A DNA stretch of 64,000 nt from NCBI GenBank assembly GCA_014529385.2, contig CM043942.1, positions 51,716,274-51,780,273 on the forward strand. The letters run 5' to 3'. Below are positions 57,850-64,000 of the stretch, piece by piece (positions within the stretch are counted from its first letter, which is position 1; each line of letters begins with the position of its first letter). The DNA comes from Adiantum capillus-veneris. Its lineage: Eukaryota > Streptophyta > Polypodiopsida > Polypodiales > Pteridaceae. The notes beneath the pieces are model-generated. The model was not told where the DNA came from and made no database searches. It worked only from the letters and a program-made list of their open reading frames with translations. Made by a program: the position numbers and the translations under genes.

Positions 57850-58524
57850 AATAGAGCAAGTCTTACAGCTCCATGGCTATAGTAAAGACAAGGTTTCTTA
57901 TGCTGATTTACAAGGCCATAGGTATTTGATGAGCAATAAAAGTAGCAAAGGAGCCAAGATCCTATTGATTAGAGTGAAGCTAGATAAAGAGAACTCCTAG
58001 ATGTTTACAAATTTTAGTAGAGCCACGTATTGCAACCTCAAAGATGAGGTGCAGAGATAGAAGTTTGCAAAATTGACCAAAGTGGTTATCCAAACATTTG
58101 CACAAGCCAACAGACCATACAATTGGTGCATATGTAATCATGATCATTATAAATGGACTACAGTGGTCGAGTCTACAATGGAGAGCCACAATTGGAAGAC
58201 CCAATACACTAGCCAATAGAAGTCAATCTTATCAAATAACCAAGCCAAATAGAGTATAGAGGTCAAGATGGAGCAGTCTACAACATGCTACTAAGTGTTT
58301 TGAAAGAGGATGGTGACAACTTAGCCAACGTAGAAGCAACAACTTCTCAACAAGATCTTGAGATGGACAAGATAATTGAAGTACCACCCGTAATGGTGTA
58401 CTACTCAGATTGTGGAATAATTGGTGGACATTTTCTAGAGGATTGTCCCAAGAATCCATACAATAGGAACACAGTAAATACAAAGCACAACATGAGTAAA
58501 TGGGAAAGGCAAATTTTGATGTAA
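57850..58524 (+). pseudogene. Gag-like remnant with zinc-knuckle motifs
   Basis: The frame through 57.86-58.22 kb reads EQVLQLHGYSKDKVSYADLQ, GAKILLIRVKLDKENS-stop, RATYCNLKDEV, FAQANRPYNWCICNHDHYKW with two stops. A second frame (58285-58524) has YYSDCGIIGGHFLEDCPKNP, a CCHC knuckle missing its first Cys. Such paired knuckle-like motifs occur in retroelement Gag. No protease or RT follows, so family assignment is open (Ty3-like, copia-like or another reverse-transcribing element). Confidence 0.45.
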
Positions 58525-59074
58525 GTGCATCTAGCTTACCATTTTTGGTGCAATCAAATGTTCTTGCATTAGCATGATTAGAAACACAAGTAAAAACACT
58601 TCAAGTTCAAAATCTACATGAAGATGCACAGGCACCTGAACAGCTTAAGTTGGAGCCCTTAAACAACAAATTCATGCATGAATTTAGTTAGACTCTTTAG
58701 TTATCACTGGAGGTCAAAAATAGTGCTAGGCTCTCAAATGATCCTATATCCACAATGAGTAGTGTGAAATCATTTATGAGTCTAAGGTGGTCAAAAAGAG
58801 TTCTAGTCTTTCAAATGATCCTAATCCATAGCAAGTAGTGTGCAATCATTTATGATTCTAAGGGATATATCAAAGTGAATGCTACTAGCATTGTATGGCA
58901 TACATAACTCCTATACACATTATGTAGATCAAGAAGGGAAATTGTACAAAAATATTTGATCAGTGTTTGAGAGGTCTACATACCATCTCATAGAATTATA
59001 CCCAATGATAGATCATGAATGATGGTTTATCTTTGAAGAAATAATCTATCATAGCCCATCCTCTCTAGAGCTAA

Positions 59075-59344
59075 ATGACATTACTGTGTGAACCCAAAAA
59101 TCTGTCCAAAGCCAAACTCTCACCCATCTCAAAAGTCAGGCTTCAACATTGTGATTATACAAGTATATATTATGACCAAAATCCACATAGATATAGACAA
59201 GCATCTAAGATCTATGATTTCTTAGGTCCTGAAACCATAGAAGTTCATGTCATAAGAGACCCACGGGATAAACAATATCAAGGTAGCACCATTTTAGATG
59301 AAATAGGAAAATCTCGTTTTCCAAATGCTAAATTGATGTGTTAG
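59075..59344 (+). CDS. Unidentified 89-codon ORF
   Basis: An open frame with protein-like composition: FLGPETIEVHVIRDPRDKQY is its most distinctive part. I do not recognise it. It lies 550 bp after the gag-like remnant on the same strand and may be part of the same decayed element. Confidence 0.25.
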   Translation: MTLLCEPKNLSKAKLSPISKVRLQHCDYTSIYYDQNPHRYRQASKIYDFLGPETIEVHVIRDPRDKQYQGSTILDEIGKSRFPNAKLMC

Positions 59345-61269
59345 GACCTTGCTATTCTACTATTTCTAATCTTAAATTTTCCTTAAGTTAGATAAGGTAT
59401 CATGATTCTAGCACCCAAATTGATCTTTCTATATTGGCTTTTGTAGGAGAACTTATGATATAGATGCAAAAGGACTCATATCAAAGAAATGCTTTAAAAC
59501 ATCAATCAAAGCTCATAAAAATGGATTCTAAAAAAGATAAGGTGTCAAAACACACCAACTAATGTGACTACTAAACAACTTAAGCTTTATGACAACAAAA
59601 AATAAAATATCTAGACACCAAGAGCACCAACAACTCTTCTCATAAAATTTGTCATTTTAATTGCAAGTAGGAGAAAACAACTAGTCTAAACTTTAAAACA
59701 GTATCAAGTTTCAACTACACTATAATATGCACAACCTTCAAATTAACATTTGATAATTAAAAAACCTAAAGAATATTGTGGAGTAGCCTATGGCCCTAAG
59801 ACCATAACTTGTCATCTATGGCACCTATAATACCATTTAGTGTCAAAGAACATATGTTTGTGCCAAAGAATCCATATTAACATGCCACATTTTCATCAAT
59901 ATATGATTTAAAACTTCAATAAAGCCTTTAACTAAACATGCTCCTGAAAACTTCAATACATAATTTAAATCCTCAATAGAGCTCTAGAGATGGTGTCTCA
60001 ACAAAGAAGATGTTTAAAAACACCATTGATGTGACTAATAAGAAGCATATGAATTGATTACAAAAAATATGTATGAATTGTACACAAAGATTGCGAACAA
60101 CTAATTTTATAAAATTTATAGTCTTTATATTATGTACAACAAAGTACTAAGTGCAAGGAGTATAGTATCCTCAAGATAGAGGGAGCTTAGCAAACACCAT
60201 TTTTGTAGCACTATCAATTGTCAACATCATTTTGATAGTTTTTATCACCTCAAAAAAGATTATTACTAAGAAGAATATGATAAAAGCATCAAACAATTAT
60301 ATGCGCAATGTTACTTAAGTGAAAGGTGTCTCCTCACATAGGATGCACTTCACCAATCCAAAAATCCCAAATTTAATGATTTTTTGGAGCTATTTCTTAA
60401 ATGATATTTTTTCTTTTGCTTGAAAGAAGTCGATAGATGATCAAATCATTGTTCTGTTTTGAATGAGATACTTAACTATAGAAGAAACTCTTATAATTTA
60501 TAACATTATAATAGCAAAATATTTTTTTAAATATGCCCTCAAATGACAACAAAAATCAATTCAATAGTTTTAGTTAAGCTCACATCAAATCAAAATGTGT
60601 TTAACAAACAATAGAGCACAATCTACATATAAGACTTGTCTTTGAGGTCATGGGATACCTTCTATAGTGAGTTCTAGTTAGAGCACATTTTTGTCTTGTG
60701 GCCTCCAGCTCATAGGGTTATGATACCATATGGTGTGGATATGTTGTCTTTCTATGGACCTAGGATCATAGGGTTATCTAATTCCAAATGACATAAATAC
60801 TCTGTAAAATTCTCAAATATTTTTCTTTTTTCTTGGAAGGCTAAGGTCTTCCTTTATAGCTGTCAATAGATGGAGACTTATTGTGGCCTAAGAGAGTTAG
60901 ACTTTTCTTTGTAGTTTGAAATTAAGAGGCTTGTGCTTTTCATTATGTAGCTTAGAACTAAGCTCCCATGATGTAAAGACTAATAGCTTCTAATTTCAAG
61001 CCACACATGGTAAGTGATTTTTGAAATAACATAGGTCAGCTTATGGCCTTGTGGTCATAGGATGTTGATGCCATAGGTGCAAATTACGCTGCTTCCTATG
61101 ACTATAATTAATAAAATTATTGTAGAAGATGAGATCCTGGTCTTTGGCTTTATGGTCATAGAGTTTTTTATGGAGAAACTAGTGTGGCCCATATGTGGGA
61201 TCATACAGTGCTAATAGTATGGCTTCATATGGCCACACTTTGTTAAAGTGTGGCCAAAGATCAAACAAA
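59345..61269. other. AT-rich non-coding DNA
   Basis: No gene visible. Words such as CATAGGGTTATGATACCATA and TATGGCCATAAG recur loosely from 60.7 kb on, leading into the tandem repeat that follows. Confidence 0.6.
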
Positions 61270-61470
61270 TCCCTATATGACCCTATGGACACAAGGTTCC
61301 ATTTCTAAATAACATAAACGCACTTTAAGAATGTCAAAAATCCCTATGGCCATAAGATTCCATTTCTAAATAACATAAAGGCACATTAAGAATGTCAAAA
61401 ATCCCTATGACCCTATGGCCATAAGCTTCCATTTCTAAATACCATAAAGGCACTTTAAGAATGTCAAAAA
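61270..61470. repeat. Three-copy tandem repeat, 61-71-bp units
   Basis: TCCCTATG...CCATTTCTAAATAACATAAA...GAATGTCAAAAA repeats at 61270, 61341 and 61402. The middle unit lacks the ACCCTATG part. Confidence 0.93.
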
Positions 61471-64000
61471 TAAAGTTATTTGTCATGAAAGGCCCATGGT
61501 TTTGATTGAAGCTATTTATATAAGGATCTTAAGTGCCTAGTTGAAAACTTAGGATCTTAGGACACCTATTCTTGGACACCATTAGTAAGTATCTTGTGGA
61601 AGAACATAAGCCAATGTATTGTGTTATGTTCATAGGGTGTTGATACTATAAAATGAAAATCCCCTAAGCTCATAGAGTAACATATGGCCTTATGACTATG
61701 TAGATTTCCCTTGATAGTGCAATGGAAATAAATTTTAAAACAACAAACATTTGAATCTGTGAGGGTCATGCTAGGTACCGCCAGCTACAATGCCGTTCCT
61801 CAACTGCACTGCGATTCCTGACATCCGTCCCACTTGAGACCGACACCAAGACAGGACTCCTCCTGCTCTTCAATGCCAACTCAAGGGGGTGTTAACATTC
61901 ACTTCTCTCCTTTGGGGTTCCTTATCCCAAAACACCTTTCCTTATCGGTTCCACTCACCATTCAAAGTCATCATACTAAAGTAGAACATCAACCTTCCAG
62001 GGTCCACTAGTGGGAGTTCTCTAATTCATCCTTGGTTCAAGGCCAGTGATGTTTTTTTCCCAATTAGGACGGAGCACAGCCATCAAAGCATTCTCCTAAG
62101 ACGAGTGTAATTACTAGCTATACGAAACCCTTCGTTCCCTAGTTTCAATTCGCACTCCATAAATTAGATTTCCCTTCCCTCAACTTGACTCAACTTACCA
62201 GACAACATAAAAATTGGGTTCAACTTTCTGGCCAACAAATTAACCCTCCAAAATCCACCTCCCACTGAATCGTTTGATAAATGCACCTTTTGAAGGTAGT
62301 ACTATGATACTAGAAACCAATATTCCAGTCATGTCGATCAAAGAATACATTTTAAGCATTTGAAAGCAACATGAAAACTGTTGCATACCCTTGCAAGTGT
62401 GCATTTATCAGGTTGTTCCCAACTTTATTCTTACTCCCTTGAATATTTTTATTCCTTATTTCTTTAATAATATTAAAGATATCTAGTTATTCTTCAAGCA
62501 TTCACATGTACTTCCCTAGGCATATCCCGATCCTCGTCCCAGGACTAGGATATCCTATCTCCTCTGCCACGTGTTGAGGCAGCACCTTCACACAATTCCC
62601 ATTTGGTTCTTTTGTTTGGGAAAGGCCTTTTAACAATCTACTTTAGGTTTCTTTTAAAAAAATGTCCGGAAGTAGAGTACTGTCTGAATGATGTGAACAA
62701 GTACGGGATAGCCCATTTAGGTTCCTAGCCTTTCCAAGGTTCATTTGTACCAAACAATTTGAAAACAAATGTTCTTTAATTACTCACAACTCCCTTCCTT
62801 ATCCGATCCATTCCCAGGATCCTTTCCTTCTTTCTTTATCCAATCCCTCAAGGATCCATCTTCCTCCTTTTCTTGTCGGCATCGGGCCTACTCAGACTAG
62901 GCCGATTTCCAGACGTATCCGCGGGCCGCTATCACCCGCCGGTCGAGACTCACTCCCATTCATTCCCCATTTCTAGGGCAATGAATGATCTTGAGCTCAA
63001 AATATATACCAACGGTTCTCAGTCCTAGCCGAAAAGGACCATCCCCCGTTGTAACCCATAGGTAAACACCTACGTCGGCCTTTCTTTCAAATAGTTAAGA
63101 CAATTTAGACTCTTATGTTATGCTAGGGCTATCCACCTCTCTTCTTCCCGGTAAATTCATAATCCTAGGTTGAAATTTATACTAGATTCTTTACATTGAA
63201 ATCCGTTAGTTCCTATATCCTTTTAATGTCTATTCAAACAAGACCTTAAAAAGAAGCAACAAGTCTCTTGAGAGTGAAGGTTTTGTCTCGACGTAAGTTT
63301 CAAGTCAATCCCATCTTGGACGAATCCCATTGGGTTTCTCTTGCATCATTTGCAATCCATGGGGCATCTCCATGGAATCCGTGGGAGTTTTATGTTCAAG
63401 CAACACGGTCATCACTTATGTGAAGCTATCCCCTTACTCCCCCCTTCCCAATCGCAAAACAAACTTGAAAGAAAGAAAACTTGAAGCAAACAAACTTGAG
63501 ATGAGCGATGCATATGCACTCTACACTGCTATTTCTTGAGTTGTCGCTTCTCTCTTTAGAATGCATGGATTTAACTCTAAACACAATTAATCTTAAACGT
63601 TCTTTGAGAGATTATGCAAGAGATGATGAGTGTTTATACATGAATAGGACTCGTTTATGAGTGATAGTGTTTTTAAAAAACATGACATTCCTAGAAGTGG
63701 GTGTGCTTGTGTAGGTGGAAAAATATTTATGTTGTGAAAATTTACAAGTCCTTTTTGTATGATGGGATTTAGGTTTACCTTTGTTGCTGTGGAGAGGATT
63801 AGTCACGTAGCTAGAAGAGGATTATGGTTTTGGGGTTTTCTGATTGAATAGGAGGGGAATAACTTCAAGTGGAATGAGTGTCCTCTTTCAAAATAAAACT
63901 CCTTGGATTATGATAAAGCTACCTTCGAAACTTAACTCTTCTTGAGAGAATTAGTTTTAACTTAGTTGTATCACTAAACAAATCTTACACACATGCTCTT
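61471..64000. other. Non-coding, CT/GC-richer stretch at 61.8-63.5 kb
   Basis: From about 61790 to 63550 the plus strand is pyrimidine-rich and less AT-rich than its neighbours, with GCGGGCCGCTATCACCCGCC near 62920. No open frame of note, no tRNA or rRNA recognised. It may be an LTR or leader of an unrecognised element. Confidence 0.5.

Noticed and set aside
57850-58524. Endogenous pararetrovirus coat-protein remnant
   Set aside because: Zinc-knuckle-like motifs alone do not distinguish it from retrotransposon Gag, and no movement-protein or RT sequence is nearby.
61270-61470. CRISPR-like spaced repeats
   Set aside because: The units abut with no unique spacers and the window is a plant genome; it is an ordinary tandem repeat.
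62850-63100. Possible ribosomal DNA because of GC-rich words
   Set aside because: No conserved rRNA segment could be recognised and there are no flanking rDNA features.

Overview
This window looks like intergenic DNA from a large, repeat-rich plant nuclear genome. The evidence is plant-type Ty3/gypsy elements (one chromovirus with a chromodomain, one Tat-like element with two RNase H domains), Ty1/copia, L1-type LINEs with a zf-RVT tail, a Helitron, a fragment of plant-like BRR2, and abundant (CT)n/(GA)n tracts. No intact single-copy host gene was found. The species cannot be fixed from sequence; the pol proteins would suit a non-flowering plant, but that is only an impression.

Layout. 0-7.6 kb: an unidentified 254-codon ORF, short tandem repeats, and a decayed minus-strand Ty3/gypsy gag-pol (2.3-5.4 kb) with its primer site and a 185-bp LTR, followed by CT/CA-rich DNA. 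7.6-15.6 kb: two related LTR ends (7.65-8.10 and 15.14-15.56 kb) flanking a BRR2 splicing-helicase fragment, a gag/protease-only retroelement with a polypurine tract and LTR, and AT-rich DNA with a 151-bp tandem repeat. 15.9-22.35 kb: two damaged LINEs; the second has ORF1 and the 3' end on + but its reverse-transcriptase core on -. 22.37-40.36 kb: a nested block. A + strand chromovirus is interrupted inside its RT by an 8.7-kb minus-strand Tat-like element with ~1.14-kb LTRs and an ACGT target duplication, and again inside integrase by a region holding a copia-like LTR. 40.4-44.8 kb: microsatellites and local duplications. 44.8-45.8 kb: a third LINE 3' end. 46.2-51.4 kb: a minus-strand Helitron relative encoding Rep, PIF1-type helicase and an AP/EEP-type endonuclease, preceded at 51.8-52.85 kb by an apparently spliced gene of unknown function. 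53.1-54.9 kb: a 5'-truncated Ty1/copia pol with its 3' LTR. 54.9-64 kb: AT-rich DNA with a 98-bp (CT)n, a 203-bp tandem duplication, a gag-like zinc-knuckle remnant, and a 3-copy ~65-bp repeat.

How the parts relate. Nearly all coding sequence belongs to transposons, and almost every copy carries stops or frameshifts. The most complete is the Tat-like element, whose pol domains are collinear. The most unusual is the Helitron with the C-terminal endonuclease and its spliced neighbour gene.
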